In this document: piece by piece, positions 25,735-34,842 of the stretch
Layout: each line of letters starts with the position of its first letter
Numbering within the stretch: position 1 is the first letter of the stretch
DNA from: Lachnospiraceae bacterium
GTDB taxonomy: Bacteria > Bacillota > Clostridia > Lachnospirales > Lachnospiraceae
Length of the DNA: 64,000 nt
Assembly: GCA_015057585.1 (NCBI GenBank)
Contig: SVEF01000001.1
Span: forward strand, 376,994 to 440,993
Direction: 5' to 3'
The notes under the pieces: generated by a model
Told to the model about the DNA's origin: nothing
The model's database searches: none
The model's input: only the letters and a program-made list of their open reading frames with translations
Made by a program: the position numbers and the translations under genes

Positions 25735-27675
25735 TTATTCAGCGTCTTCAGCAGCTGTTTCTTCAGCTACAGTTTCTGCAGGCTCTTCTGCCGGAGCTTC
25801 CAGCGCCTTAACACTTAAGCTGATCTTCTTGTCTTCAATATTAAAGTCAACAATCTTTGCTGTGATTTCCTGACCAACCTTTAATACGTCAGCCGGCTTT
25901 TCCACGTGATTTCTGGAAATCTGGGAAACATGTAATAATGCATCCACACCAGGTACTAACTCGACGAAAGCACCGAAATCTGTCATACGTGCTACCTTAC
26001 CTGTAACAACATTGCCTACAGCAAAATCTGTTTCGGCATTTGCCCACGGATTCTGGTCAGCAAACTTAAGGCTAAGTGCAATCTTTTCACCTGCGATATC
26101 TTTAATGAATGCACGAACTGCATCACCTGCCTTGAAGTTCTTCTTTGGATTTTCTACTCTGCCCCAGGACATTTCGGAAATATGAAGAAGTCCGTCTACG
26201 CCGCCGAGATCAATAAATACACCGAAATCAGTAACATTCTTTACGGTACCTTCTACTACATCACCAACCTGAATCTTTGCAAAAAGTTCCTTCTGAAGTT
26301 CAGCCTTCTTAGCAACTAAAAGCTGCTTACGGTCACCGATAATTCTTCTTCTCTTAGGATTGAACTCGCTGATAACAAATTCGATTTCCTGATCTTTGTA
26401 CTTGGATAAATCCTTTTCATAGGAATCAGAAACAAGGCTTGCCGGAATAAATACTCTTGTCTCGTCTACAACAACGCTTAAACCGCCGTCTAATACTGCG
26501 GAAACAGTTGCTGTTAAAACTTCCTTGTTGTTGAAAGCCTCTTCTAATCTCTTGCTTCCCTTTTCTGCTGCAAGTCTCTTGTAGGTTAATAATACCTGAC
26601 CTTCGCCATCATTTACCTTAAGAACCTTTGCCTGCATCTTGTCGCCTTCCTTAACAATTGTTGTTAAGTCAACGTTAGGAGTATTTGTGTACTCGCTTCT
26701 GGTAATGATACCATCTGCCTTGTAACCGATATTTAAGACAATCTCATCTTCTTTAACACGAATAACAGTACCCTCGACTACCTCTCCGTTGTGTATTGTC
26801 TTAAAAGACTCCTCCAATAATTGTTCAAAACTCAAATCTGACATGTTAGTATGAACCTCCTCGATCATATTGTTTGGGGTCGATGCCCCTGCTGTAATAC
26901 CTACACTACGGAATGATTTAAACTGAGTTAAATCAAGGTCACTGAGTTTCTGTATGAAGTAAGTATTTACACATTGCTGTTTTGATATCTCATACAACTT
27001 ACGTGTATTCGAACTATGCAGTCCTCCGATGACAATCATGGCGTCCGATTCGCCGGCAAGACGTCTCGTTTCTTCCTGACGTTCTTCAGTCGCACTGCAT
27101 ATCGTACTTAAAACAAATATATCATACCCCTTTTTTGAAATAATTTCAACTAAATCTTGAAATTTCTTGCTATTAAATGTCGTTTGTGCAACAATACATA
27201 GTTTTGTTTCCGGTAAAAAGCTCAATTTTTGCGCCGTTTCTACGGTTTCCACCACAGTAACCGGACCTTTGCACCAGCCTAAAATTCCTTGTACTTCCGG
27301 ATGTTCTTCGTTTCCGATTACAATAATATGTCTGCCGTTTTTGCTTTCCTGCTCCACAATCCGGTGTATTTTTTTCACAAACGGACAAGTCGCATCGATA
27401 ACCTCATGTCGGCTCGCCTGCATTTTTAAAAATTCTTCTTCCGAAACGCCATGTGAACGGATAATCAACGTCCCCTGTTCCGCCGTTTCCCAGTCTTCCT
27501 GTCCTGTCACAATTTTTACACCTTTCGAAGTAAATTCCTCCACTACTTCCTCATTGTGAATAATCGGTCCGTATGTGTAAACCGTTTTGCCAAGTTCCAA
27601 CTGCTTTTGCACCAGTTCCACTGCACGCTTTACACCAAAACAAAATCCCGCTGTTTTTGCAACCTTTATTTCCAT
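25735..27675 (-). CDS. ispH: IspH (HMBPP reductase) fused to ribosomal protein S1-like domains
   Basis: A 646-residue fusion. Residues 1-285 are IspH, the iron-sulphur enzyme that makes IPP and DMAPP in the last step of the MEP pathway; its three cluster cysteines are Cys12 (GFCFGV), Cys97 (DATCPF) and Cys193 (STICSA). From about residue 300 four S1 RNA-binding domains follow, the third and fourth with the standard TDFGVFIDLGG and TDFGAFVEL turns. An acidic tail (EEPAETVAEE) closes it. Fusions of this kind are known in Clostridia. The gene starts one base after the cmk stop, and no break in the frame is seen. Confidence 0.95.
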   Translation of the reverse strand: MEIKVAKTAGFCFGVKRAVELVQKQLELGKTVYTYGPIIHNEEVVEEFTSKGVKIVTGQEDWETAEQGTLIIRSHGVSEEEFLKMQASRHEVIDATCPFVKKIHRIVEQESKNGRHIIVIGNEEHPEVQGILGWCKGPVTVVETVETAQKLSFLPETKLCIVAQTTFNSKKFQDLVEIISKKGYDIFVLSTICSATEERQEETRRLAGESDAMIVIGGLHSSNTRKLYEISKQQCVNTYFIQKLSDLDLTQFKSFRSVGITAGASTPNNMIEEVHTNMSDLSFEQLLEESFKTIHNGEVVEGTVIRVKEDEIVLNIGYKADGIITRSEYTNTPNVDLTTIVKEGDKMQAKVLKVNDGEGQVLLTYKRLAAEKGSKRLEEAFNNKEVLTATVSAVLDGGLSVVVDETRVFIPASLVSDSYEKDLSKYKDQEIEFVISEFNPKRRRIIGDRKQLLVAKKAELQKELFAKIQVGDVVEGTVKNVTDFGVFIDLGGVDGLLHISEMSWGRVENPKKNFKAGDAVRAFIKDIAGEKIALSLKFADQNPWANAETDFAVGNVVTGKVARMTDFGAFVELVPGVDALLHVSQISRNHVEKPADVLKVGQEITAKIVDFNIEDKKISLSVKALEAPAEEPAETVAEETAAEDAE

Positions 27676-27676
27676 C

Positions 27677-28351
27677 TTATTTTTCTGCCTTTTCTGCTAC
27701 AATCTTCATCATTGTTTCCACAACTTCTTCAATCGAGAGTTCGGACGTATCCAGTTCGATGGCATCTTCCGCTTTTTTTAACGGCGAAATCTCTCTGTTC
27801 ATGTCCCTGTAATCCCGTTCCTCAATTTCTTTTTTCAAAGTTTCCAGATCACAGTCCTGACCCTTTGCAGTCAATTCGTCATAGCGTCGCTTTGCACGTA
27901 CCGCCGAAGACGCAGTAAGATAAATTTTCACTTCCGCATTCGGAAGTACTACCGTTCCGATATCTCTTCCGTCCATAACCACACTGGTATCTGCCGCAAG
28001 CTTCTTCTGCAATTCTACCATCTTTGCACGTACTTTTTTATGCACAGATACCGCAGATGCCATACTGCCCGCCTGTGCGGTACGAATCTGCTCGTTTACA
28101 TTTTCTCCGTTGAGACATACGACCTGTTCTCCGTTTTCATATACAATCGACACATGGATATTGTCACATTCCGCTTCCACTGCCTGTGCATCGTCTCCGG
28201 CTATCTGTTTTCTGGAGCAATGCAGACCAATAGCTCGGTACATAGCCCCGGTATCCACATAAATCATGTTCAATTTTTTAGCCAGTGCCTTTGCAATAGT
28301 ACTTTTTCCGGCTCCTGCCGGTCCGTCGATTGCAATGTTTAACTTTTTCAT
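27677..28351 (-). CDS. cmk: Cytidylate kinase
   Basis: Phosphorylates CMP and dCMP using ATP. It starts MKKLNIAIDGPAGAGKST, whose P loop is residues 10-18, and contains YVDTGAMYRAIGL and VVMDGRDIGTVVLP (substrate binding) and a lid with ARRY/KRRYDEL. ATG at 28351 is set by GGGAGG five bases upstream; the longer open frame runs back into the intergenic repeat at 28356-28438. The gene is followed directly by ispH-S1, a frequent pairing. Confidence 0.96.
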   Translation of the reverse strand: MKKLNIAIDGPAGAGKSTIAKALAKKLNMIYVDTGAMYRAIGLHCSRKQIAGDDAQAVEAECDNIHVSIVYENGEQVVCLNGENVNEQIRTAQAGSMASAVSVHKKVRAKMVELQKKLAADTSVVMDGRDIGTVVLPNAEVKIYLTASSAVRAKRRYDELTAKGQDCDLETLKKEIEERDYRDMNREISPLKKAEDAIELDTSELSIEEVVETMMKIVAEKAEK

Positions 28352-28355
28352 GTAA

Positions 28356-28438
28356 TCCTCCCTTGTTTTCCGAAGGAAAATGCGAGCTCTCACGCAGAGC
28401 ACAAATTCCCTTGCAGGGAATTGCGGTTTTCCTCCCTT
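28356..28438. repeat. Small folded element flanked by 9-bp direct repeats
   Basis: TCCTCCCTT occurs at 28356-28364 and again at 28430-28438, with 65 bp between. Inside are a GGAAAA/TTTTCC outer pairing (28375-28380 with 28427-28432), hairpin GCTCT/AGAGC (28386-28400) and hairpin AATTCCC/GGGAATT (28404-28422), a three-way-junction layout. On the minus strand the second copy of the direct repeat supplies the cmk ribosome-binding site. It could be a short mobile palindromic (REP- or MITE-like) insertion or a local duplication. Confidence 0.5.
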
Positions 28439-28445
28439 AATCGTT

Positions 28446-29678
28446 TTAGTAAATGGCATGTCCCGCAGCATAGCCGGTAGACCATGCAATCTGCAGGTTA
28501 TATCCACCGGTCATCGCATCCACATCCAGAACTTCTCCGGCAAAATAAAGACCGGAAACTAATTTGGACTCCATTGTGGAAGGCACAATTTCTTTGACGG
28601 AAATTCCGCCCTTTGTAATGACAGCCTCTTTATAATCCCTTAATCCGGCAACATGTAACGTCAGTCCTTTCAAAAGCTGAACCAGACCTTTCCGTTCTTC
28701 CCTGGAAATTGAATTCACCTTTTTTTCCGGGTCAATTCCCGACAGCCGGACAATTACTTCAATCAGTCTTTGTGGTAACAGATGGTCCAATGAATTTTTG
28801 AAATTTTTATTTTTTGCCTCTTCAAAATCTTTTAAAAGACGTACATCGAGCATTTCTTCTGTCAGCCCCGGCTTTAAATCTATCTTAATTACCGGAATCT
28901 CTGCTTCTTTTCTTATGGCTTCTGCAATATAACTGCTGGCACTTAGTACAAGCGGCCCACTGATGCCAAAATGCGTAAACAGCATTTCTCCCAACTCAGA
29001 GTATACCACTTTTTTCCCCCGAATCAACTTCAAAGTAACATTTTTCAATGTTAATCCCATCAGTTCCGACGCAAACTCTTCTTTTGTGACAACAGCCACC
29101 AGGGAAGGAGATAACTTTGTTACGGTGTGACCTGCTTCTTTTGCAAACCGGTATCCGTCGCCGGTAGATCCCGTGCTTTGATACGAAAGTCCTCCCGTTG
29201 CAACAATGCAGGCATCTCCGGTCACCACTCCGTCTTTTAAGCGAATACCATTAAAACAGCCGTCTTCCGTTATAATCTCTTTTACTTCTGCATTCAAATG
29301 AATTTTTACATTTCTTTTTTCCAGTGCACTCTGCAGGGTTTTTATTACATCCGAAGAATGGTCCGACTGTGGAAAAACTCTTTGCCCGCGTTCTGTTTTG
29401 AGCGGCAAGCCGTTTTCTTCAAAAAAATCCATAACAGAACCATTGTCAAACATCTGAAATGCACTGTAGAGAAACCTTGGATTCGTCACCACCTGTTTCA
29501 TCAGTTCTTCCATATCACATGCATTGGTAATATTGCATCTGCCTTTTCCGGTGATAAAAAGTTTTTTTCCCAGTTTTTCATTCTTTTCGTACAAATGAAC
29601 TTCGTTTCCGTTGTCTGCAGCCGCAATTCCTGCCATCATTCCGGCCGCTCCGCCTCCAATAATCAAAACTTTACTCAT
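28446..29678 (-). CDS. NAD(P)/FAD-dependent oxidoreductase, HI0933/YhiN family
   Basis: A 410-residue flavoprotein with the N-terminal FAD dinucleotide fold VLIIGGGAAGMMAGIAA, the family motifs ITGKGRCNITNAC and ATGGLSYQSTGSTGDGYRFA, and the closing GLYFAGEVLDVDAMTGGYNLQIAWSTG region (split here as separate blocks in the protein). These proteins are widespread and mostly of unknown substrate; some were annotated BaiN (bile acid pathway). ATG at 29678 follows GGGGAG. It lies upstream of cmk. Confidence 0.85.
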   Translation of the reverse strand: MSKVLIIGGGAAGMMAGIAAADNGNEVHLYEKNEKLGKKLFITGKGRCNITNACDMEELMKQVVTNPRFLYSAFQMFDNGSVMDFFEENGLPLKTERGQRVFPQSDHSSDVIKTLQSALEKRNVKIHLNAEVKEIITEDGCFNGIRLKDGVVTGDACIVATGGLSYQSTGSTGDGYRFAKEAGHTVTKLSPSLVAVVTKEEFASELMGLTLKNVTLKLIRGKKVVYSELGEMLFTHFGISGPLVLSASSYIAEAIRKEAEIPVIKIDLKPGLTEEMLDVRLLKDFEEAKNKNFKNSLDHLLPQRLIEVIVRLSGIDPEKKVNSISREERKGLVQLLKGLTLHVAGLRDYKEAVITKGGISVKEIVPSTMESKLVSGLYFAGEVLDVDAMTGGYNLQIAWSTGYAAGHAIY

Positions 29679-29707
29679 CGTTTTCTCCCCGTATAATTTA
29701 TAGATAT

Positions 29708-29746
29708 AAAAAGTGGTAAGCACATGAATCTCTCCCTGTGCTTACC
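29708..29746 (-). terminator. Terminator overlapping the stop codon of the GerMN gene
   Basis: GGTAAGCACA (29715-29724) and TGTGCTTACC (29737-29746) form a perfect 10-bp stem with a 12-nt loop, followed on the minus strand by ACTTTTTATA. The stop codon TAA (29742-29744) lies inside the stem, so a terminating ribosome could disturb folding. Confidence 0.75.
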
Positions 29747-30269
29747 TTCTGATATAAACTTCATTAATTCCCATTTCAATATGTCCTGTTTCGTACGCCT
29801 TGCCTTCAATTCTGAAAATAACTCCGGTGCAGTCCGGTAAATTATCCAGAATACTTTGTCCAAAAGCATCCAAAATCATGCCTTCCACACTGGCCCCCAC
29901 ATCAATTACCGGCGGTGTATCCGCTTTAAAGTCCACAATCACCATATTGTCCTTTAAAATAACGTCATTGACTCCAATATAAAACGCCTCATCACGCATT
30001 GCAGATACCACTTCTTCTACAATGGCTTCCGGTGTGACTTCTCCGATTAACACCTCTATCGCAACTTTTTCTAATGAGGAAGGATCAATGGAGTAAATTG
30101 TGACTTCAATATTTTCCGGCGGAATGATTGTAACATCACTTCCGACATCTGTCCCCATAATCGGAGTCGGTGTTGGTGTTGTGTCATCCGATCCTCCTCC
30201 GTTACATCCCGACATCAGTGCTGCTACGCAGATGCATAACATAAGATAAATCAGATTTTTAATTTTCAT
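29742..30269 (-). CDS. GerMN-domain lipoprotein
   Basis: A lipoprotein signal with lipobox MSGC is followed by a Thr/Pro linker (TTPTPTP) and a GerMN-type domain of about 120 residues (VTIYSIDPSSLEKVAIEVL to the C terminus IEMGINEVYIRR). GerMN domains occur in the spore germination protein GerM and in several cell-surface lipoproteins. ATG at 30269 lies behind a GGAGG site. Neighbours are pgsA upstream and the flavoprotein downstream. The organism forms spores, so a germination or cortex role is possible but not shown. Confidence 0.75.
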   Translation of the reverse strand: MKIKNLIYLMLCICVAALMSGCNGGGSDDTTPTPTPIMGTDVGSDVTIIPPENIEVTIYSIDPSSLEKVAIEVLIGEVTPEAIVEEVVSAMRDEAFYIGVNDVILKDNMVIVDFKADTPPVIDVGASVEGMILDAFGQSILDNLPDCTGVIFRIEGKAYETGHIEMGINEVYIRR

Positions 30270-30371
30270 GATATGCACCTCCGTTTCAAATTTGCATCTA
30301 TTCATGACAACTATATCTGATAACTATGTCATTTCTATGTTATTAATGTGTCTTTTATGCAACATATCCGA

Positions 30372-30908
30372 CTATTTTACTTTAATTACACTTCTATTCT
30401 TGATCAGATAATCCAGTAACGAAATAATCGTCAGTGCAAAAGAAAGCCATATGAAAACGGTTTCCAAAACAGCAAACCATGGAAAATGCAAATGTAAAAT
30501 CAAAAGTACACACATTACCATCTGAGATGCCGTTTTAAATTTCCCCCAGTAACTTGCCGCGAGCACCACCCCGGAATCCGCAGCTACGGTTCTAAAACCG
30601 CTGATGATAAATTCTCTTGCTATGATGACAACCACAACCAAAAGTGGAAGCGTTCCGGAATCTAAAAAGCATAAAAGTGCCGTACATACCAGAAGTTTAT
30701 CCGCAAGCGGGTCCATGAACTTTCCAAAATTCGTGACCAGTTGATACTTTCTTGCCAGGTGGCCGTCTACTGCATCCGACAAACAGGCAACAATAAATAC
30801 AAACAGTGCGATCACATTATGAAACGGTATGGTATCTACCAGATAAAACAAAAGAAATACCGGTATCATACAAACTCTGAAAATTGTTATTTTGTTTGGC
30901 AAATTCAT
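30372..30908 (-). CDS. pgsA: CDP-diacylglycerol-glycerol-3-phosphate 3-phosphatidyltransferase
   Basis: Integral membrane enzyme for the committed step of phosphatidylglycerol synthesis. The CDP-alcohol phosphotransferase motif is seen as SDAVDGHLARKYQLVTNFGKFMDPLADK (two conserved Asp pairs: D..DG and FMDPLADK). The N terminus MNLPNKITIFRV is the family start. ATG at 30908 follows AGGAGG, so the frame ORF start 48 bp upstream inside rimO is rejected. It follows rimO, with 16 bp between, and is the last of the cls-folD-rimO-pgsA run. Confidence 0.95.
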   Translation of the reverse strand: MNLPNKITIFRVCMIPVFLLFYLVDTIPFHNVIALFVFIVACLSDAVDGHLARKYQLVTNFGKFMDPLADKLLVCTALLCFLDSGTLPLLVVVVIIAREFIISGFRTVAADSGVVLAASYWGKFKTASQMVMCVLLILHLHFPWFAVLETVFIWLSFALTIISLLDYLIKNRSVIKVK

Positions 30909-30924
30909 CTTGTTATTTCCTCCT

Positions 30925-32262
30925 TTAATCCAATTCCGAAACTGCCTCTCCGACAAGATCGTATTCCTTTGCGTTTGTAATTTTTACATCTATGATTTCT
31001 CCTGACAAATACGAATCCAAAGAATGTACGAAGACGTAACCGTCCACATTCGGAGCATCCATATAGGATCTTCCGATGAAAATATTTTCTTCCGGAAGTT
31101 TTCCTTCAATCATGACACGAATCGTCTTTCCGATTTTTTCTTCTCCACGCTGCCTGGAAACCTTTTGCTGCAACTGCATCAGTTCTTTCTGTCGTCTTAC
31201 CTTTTCTTTTTTTGTAATCTGCCCTTTCATACGGGCTGCAGCGGTATTCTCTTCCTTCGAATACGTAAATACTCCAAGACGTTCAAATCCGGCCTTTTCA
31301 ACAAAGTCCAAAAGTTCTTTATGTTCTTCTTCAGTCTCCTGCGGGAAACCGGTAATCAGAGACGTTCTAAGTGCAATATCCGGAATCTCATGTCTGAGTT
31401 TTGTAATCAACGCGTCCAGTTCTTTACGATTGGTTCTTCTTCCCATTCTCTTTAATACTGTATCGGCTGCATGCTGAATCGGCATGTCCAGATAATGACA
31501 AACCTTCGGTTGATGTTTTATCGTCTGAATCAGTTCATCCGTAATCTCTTCCGGATAGCAATACAACAGACGAATCCATTCAATTCCCCTAATCTCACAT
31601 AAACGGTCAATCAGTTCAGGCAGGCACTTTTTCCCATATAAATCGACACCATACACAGTCGTTTCCTGCGCAATCAGAATCAGTTCTTTTACGCCGCCTT
31701 CCGCTAAAAACTCGGCCTCTTTTACAAGCCGGTCCATCGGTACGCTTCGAAAATTGCCACGTAAAGACGGAATAATGCAGTAAGTACAGTGTTTATCACA
31801 TCCTTCGGCAATTTTTAAATACGAATAGTAGCCTCCCGTTGTATTTACACGGTTGGTTTCCGGCAACGGAAGTTCCTGCAGAGCAGCATAACATTCCGTC
31901 CGTTCTCCTGCAAATACCTTTTCTATCGTTTCAACGATATGGTCAGTTGCCGTTGTACCGAGAACTGCGTCTACTTCCGGAATTTCCGTTAAAATCTCTG
32001 ACTGGTATCTCTGTGCAAGACATCCTGTTACCAAAAGTACCTTCAATCTTCCGTACTTTTTGTACTCCGCCATCTCTAAAATGGTCTGAATGCTCTCTTC
32101 TTTTGCATCATGAATAAAACAACAAGTATTAATAACAATGACATCTGCTTCTGTCTCCTCATTCGTCAGGGAATACCCATGATCCCGGAGCAATCCAAGC
32201 ATCACTTCACTGTCAACGAGATTTTTATCACATCCCAAGGATACAAATAAAACATTTCTCAT
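30925..32262 (-). CDS. rimO: Ribosomal protein S12 methylthiotransferase
   Basis: Radical-SAM enzyme that adds a methylthio group to an Asp of ribosomal protein S12. The N-terminal UPF0004 domain holds Cys11, Cys47 and Cys81 for the auxiliary cluster; the radical-SAM cluster motif is CDKHCTYC (Cys155, Cys159, Cys162). A C-terminal TRAM-like segment ends the protein. The start GCDKNLVDSE motif distinguishes RimO from MiaB. It lies 3 bp after folD and upstream of pgsA, a common clostridial arrangement. Confidence 0.95.
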   Translation of the reverse strand: MRNVLFVSLGCDKNLVDSEVMLGLLRDHGYSLTNEETEADVIVINTCCFIHDAKEESIQTILEMAEYKKYGRLKVLLVTGCLAQRYQSEILTEIPEVDAVLGTTATDHIVETIEKVFAGERTECYAALQELPLPETNRVNTTGGYYSYLKIAEGCDKHCTYCIIPSLRGNFRSVPMDRLVKEAEFLAEGGVKELILIAQETTVYGVDLYGKKCLPELIDRLCEIRGIEWIRLLYCYPEEITDELIQTIKHQPKVCHYLDMPIQHAADTVLKRMGRRTNRKELDALITKLRHEIPDIALRTSLITGFPQETEEEHKELLDFVEKAGFERLGVFTYSKEENTAAARMKGQITKKEKVRRQKELMQLQQKVSRQRGEEKIGKTIRVMIEGKLPEENIFIGRSYMDAPNVDGYVFVHSLDSYLSGEIIDVKITNAKEYDLVGEAVSELD

Positions 32263-32265
32263 GTT

Positions 32266-33111
32266 CTAACCCTTTCTTTTTGCTGCCTCAAGGCAGTTAT
32301 TCATTAACATGGCAATGGTCATCGGCCCGACCCCTCCCGGAACCGGAGTGATTGCTCCGGCAATCGGCTCAACTTCATCAAACGCAACATCGCCGCAAAG
32401 TTTCTTTCCTTCCAGCCGGTGAATTCCTACATCAATGACCGTGGCACCCTCTTTTACATACTCTTTTGTTATAAAATGTGGCTTTCCGATTGCAACAATT
32501 AAAATATCCGCCCGTTTCGTCACATCCTTTAAACTTTGTGTTCTGGAATGACATACAGTGACAGTCGCATTTTCTTTTAACATTAACGCTGCCATCGGTT
32601 TGCCGACAATATTACTTCTGCCGACAATCACACATTCTTTTCCTTCGATAGTTATCCCTGTTCTTTTCAATAATTCAATAATCCCGGCCGGTGTACAGGA
32701 TACAAAGCATTCCTTTCCTATCCAAAGATTTCCTGTGTTTACTGCATGGAATCCATCCACATCCTTTTCCGGCGCAATAGTCGCAATTACTGTATCCTCA
32801 TTCAAATGCTTTGGTAATGGCAACTGCACTAAAATACCATCCACATCTGAAGATTCATTTAATTTTTGAATCAACTCAAGCAATTCTACTTCTTTAGTTT
32901 CTTCCGGAAGTTCATAAGCCAACGAACGGAAACCGACATATTCACATGCCTTCTTTTTATTTCCGACATAGACGGAAGAAGCCGGATCTTCCCCCACCTG
33001 AATAACCGCAAGGGTGACTTCTCTTCCTTTTTCTTTTAAGCGTGCTGTCTCTTCTTTGATTTCATCCTTTATCTGCGCGGAAATTAGTTTACCGTCAATC
33101 CTGATTGCCAT
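32266..33111 (-). CDS. folD: Bifunctional methylene-THF dehydrogenase/cyclohydrolase
   Basis: FolD interconverts methylene-, methenyl- and formyl-tetrahydrofolate in one-carbon metabolism. Motifs are VGEDPASSVYVGNKKKACE (catalytic Tyr/Lys), DGILVQLPLPKH, the NADP loop VGRSNIVGKPMA and the C-terminal PVPGGVGPMTIAMLM. Length 281 is normal. It starts behind AGGAGG in the 12-bp gap after cls. Confidence 0.97.
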   Translation of the reverse strand: MAIRIDGKLISAQIKDEIKEETARLKEKGREVTLAVIQVGEDPASSVYVGNKKKACEYVGFRSLAYELPEETKEVELLELIQKLNESSDVDGILVQLPLPKHLNEDTVIATIAPEKDVDGFHAVNTGNLWIGKECFVSCTPAGIIELLKRTGITIEGKECVIVGRSNIVGKPMAALMLKENATVTVCHSRTQSLKDVTKRADILIVAIGKPHFITKEYVKEGATVIDVGIHRLEGKKLCGDVAFDEVEPIAGAITPVPGGVGPMTIAMLMNNCLEAAKRKG

Positions 33112-33123
33112 TTTATTTTCCTC

Positions 33124-34665
33124 CTACATAAGCGGTGCCAAAACACGCAAAACAGCCCTGGCAAGACGCATAATAATATTGCGCTGTGTCATAGCATATG
33201 TCTGCAATGCACTCTGCTCCATAATCCCAAGCAAATCCTTTTTTACCTGGTCTACGACCGGCGTCCCGTAAAAAAACGTACCACATTCAAAATGAAGATA
33301 CAGGCTGCGGAAATCCATGTTTATTGTTCCGACAATCGCAAATTTATCATCACACACAAATGATTTTGCATGAATAAAACCGGGATTGTACTGATAAATT
33401 TTCACTCCGCCCGTGACTAACTGGGAGTAATAGGACTGCGTCAGCCAAAAAACGTACTTTTTATCCGGAATACCCGGAGTAACAATACGGACATCCACCC
33501 CTCTTTTTGCTGCAAGAAGCAACGCGGTCATCATTTCGTTATCAATCACCAGATATGGTGTCGTGATATAAATGTAATCCTGCGCCGCATGAATCATGTT
33601 TAAATAAACCGACTCTGATACATTTTCCCGGTCAAGCGGCGAGTCTCCGTACGGCTGCACATAACCGACTCTGTTTATAACATCCGTCTCCTTTTTTTCC
33701 GGAAGATATGCCCGGACATCTTCGTCCTTATTATACTTTACCGTGTTCCAATTTACAAGGAACATAGAAGTCAGATTCCAAACAGCTTCTCCGGAAAGCA
33801 TTACCGCCGTATCTTTCCAATAACCAAACCGTTCCTTTCTGTTAATATACTCATCCGCCAGGTTCCAGCCACCCATAAACCCGATATTGCCGTCAACTAC
33901 TGTAATTTTTCTGTGGTCACGATGGTTCATGACCAGCGAAAAAAACGGAATAACCGGATTAAAGGCAACACAACGGATTCCAAACTCTTCCAATTCTTTG
34001 TAATACTGATATGGTAATAAAGCAACGCATCCCATATCATCATAAATCAGGCGTACTTCCACACCCTCTGACGCTTTTTGTTTTAATGCATCTAAAATTT
34101 CCGACCACATTTCTCCCGGTTCAATGATAAAATATTCCATAAATATAAACCGTTTCGCACTTTTTATAGCATTAAGCAGCACAGGAAAACAGGCCTCTCC
34201 ACTGTCATAATAGACCGCTTCCGTATTGCTGTATACCGGAAAATGAGCATAGTCACTGATATATTTCATTTGCCCATATGCTGCTTTGTCTTCTTCCTGG
34301 ATTTGCTCTAACAACCGGTCATCCGTTGTTGAAAATGCTGAAAATTTCGCTGCAGCACGATCCATCTGTCTCTGCATTCTCTTAGTTGGCCGTTTGTCTC
34401 CGAAGCAAAGATATAAAACCCCTCCAAAAATCGGAAAGGCCAGTATCGGAATAATCCACGCGAGCTTATACGCCGGATTATCATCTTTATTTATGATATA
34501 TAACACAACAAATACACTGATAATCTCAAGTATTACATTTAATACCTGAGAATAATCCATTAGCCTTGTAAACAGGCTGATTCCCCATAATATCTGAATC
34601 AATATAAGAAAACCGACAATCACTATTCTTTTTTGGAGAACTTTCAGCACTTTAGAAATCAGCAT
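33124..34665 (-). CDS. cls: Cardiolipin synthase
   Basis: Membrane phospholipase-D-superfamily enzyme that joins two phosphatidylglycerols to make cardiolipin. Two N-terminal membrane helices (residues 15-30 and 43-60, plus 70-88) precede two HxK(x)4D motifs: His251/Lys253 and His432/Lys434 (FIHAKSFVCDD). Length 513 fits. It is the promoter-proximal gene of a run that ends at pgsA, which makes its substrate. Confidence 0.95.
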   Translation of the reverse strand: MLISKVLKVLQKRIVIVGFLILIQILWGISLFTRLMDYSQVLNVILEIISVFVVLYIINKDDNPAYKLAWIIPILAFPIFGGVLYLCFGDKRPTKRMQRQMDRAAAKFSAFSTTDDRLLEQIQEEDKAAYGQMKYISDYAHFPVYSNTEAVYYDSGEACFPVLLNAIKSAKRFIFMEYFIIEPGEMWSEILDALKQKASEGVEVRLIYDDMGCVALLPYQYYKELEEFGIRCVAFNPVIPFFSLVMNHRDHRKITVVDGNIGFMGGWNLADEYINRKERFGYWKDTAVMLSGEAVWNLTSMFLVNWNTVKYNKDEDVRAYLPEKKETDVINRVGYVQPYGDSPLDRENVSESVYLNMIHAAQDYIYITTPYLVIDNEMMTALLLAAKRGVDVRIVTPGIPDKKYVFWLTQSYYSQLVTGGVKIYQYNPGFIHAKSFVCDDKFAIVGTINMDFRSLYLHFECGTFFYGTPVVDQVKKDLLGIMEQSALQTYAMTQRNIIMRLARAVLRVLAPLM

Positions 34666-34705
34666 TTCTTCACCCTACCATACTTTCAAACATAGTTTCT
34701 TCCTC

Positions 34706-34734
34706 ATTTTACCTTAGGCATCTGAAAAAGTCCA
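34706..34734 (-). promoter_or_regulatory. Candidate sigma-A promoter of cls-folD-rimO-pgsA
   Basis: Minus strand: TGGACT, 17-bp spacer, TAAAAT, 41 bp before the cls start. The -35 is 4/6. Confidence 0.5.
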
Positions 34735-34781
34735 GTAAATCAACATAAACTTTATAACCTTTCTATTAATTTTTTCAATGT

Positions 34782-34808
34782 ACTTTTTCCTTTATTCCTG
34801 CATATACT
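34782..34808 (+). promoter_or_regulatory. Candidate sigma-K-type promoter of the DUF4397 gene
   Basis: Plus strand has AC, 17 bases, CATATACT, close to the sigma-K pattern AC-N16/17-CATANNNTA (last position G instead of A). It sits 34 bp before the DUF4397 ATG. The motif is short, so a chance match cannot be excluded. Confidence 0.4.
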
Positions 34809-34842
34809 GAAACTGAAATAAACTATTTGAGGTCAATAGTTC

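Noticed and set aside
30270..30371. Promoter of the GerMN gene
   Set aside because: A TTGCAT with a CATAGA at 17 bp exists but the -10 matches only 3/6; too weak to list.
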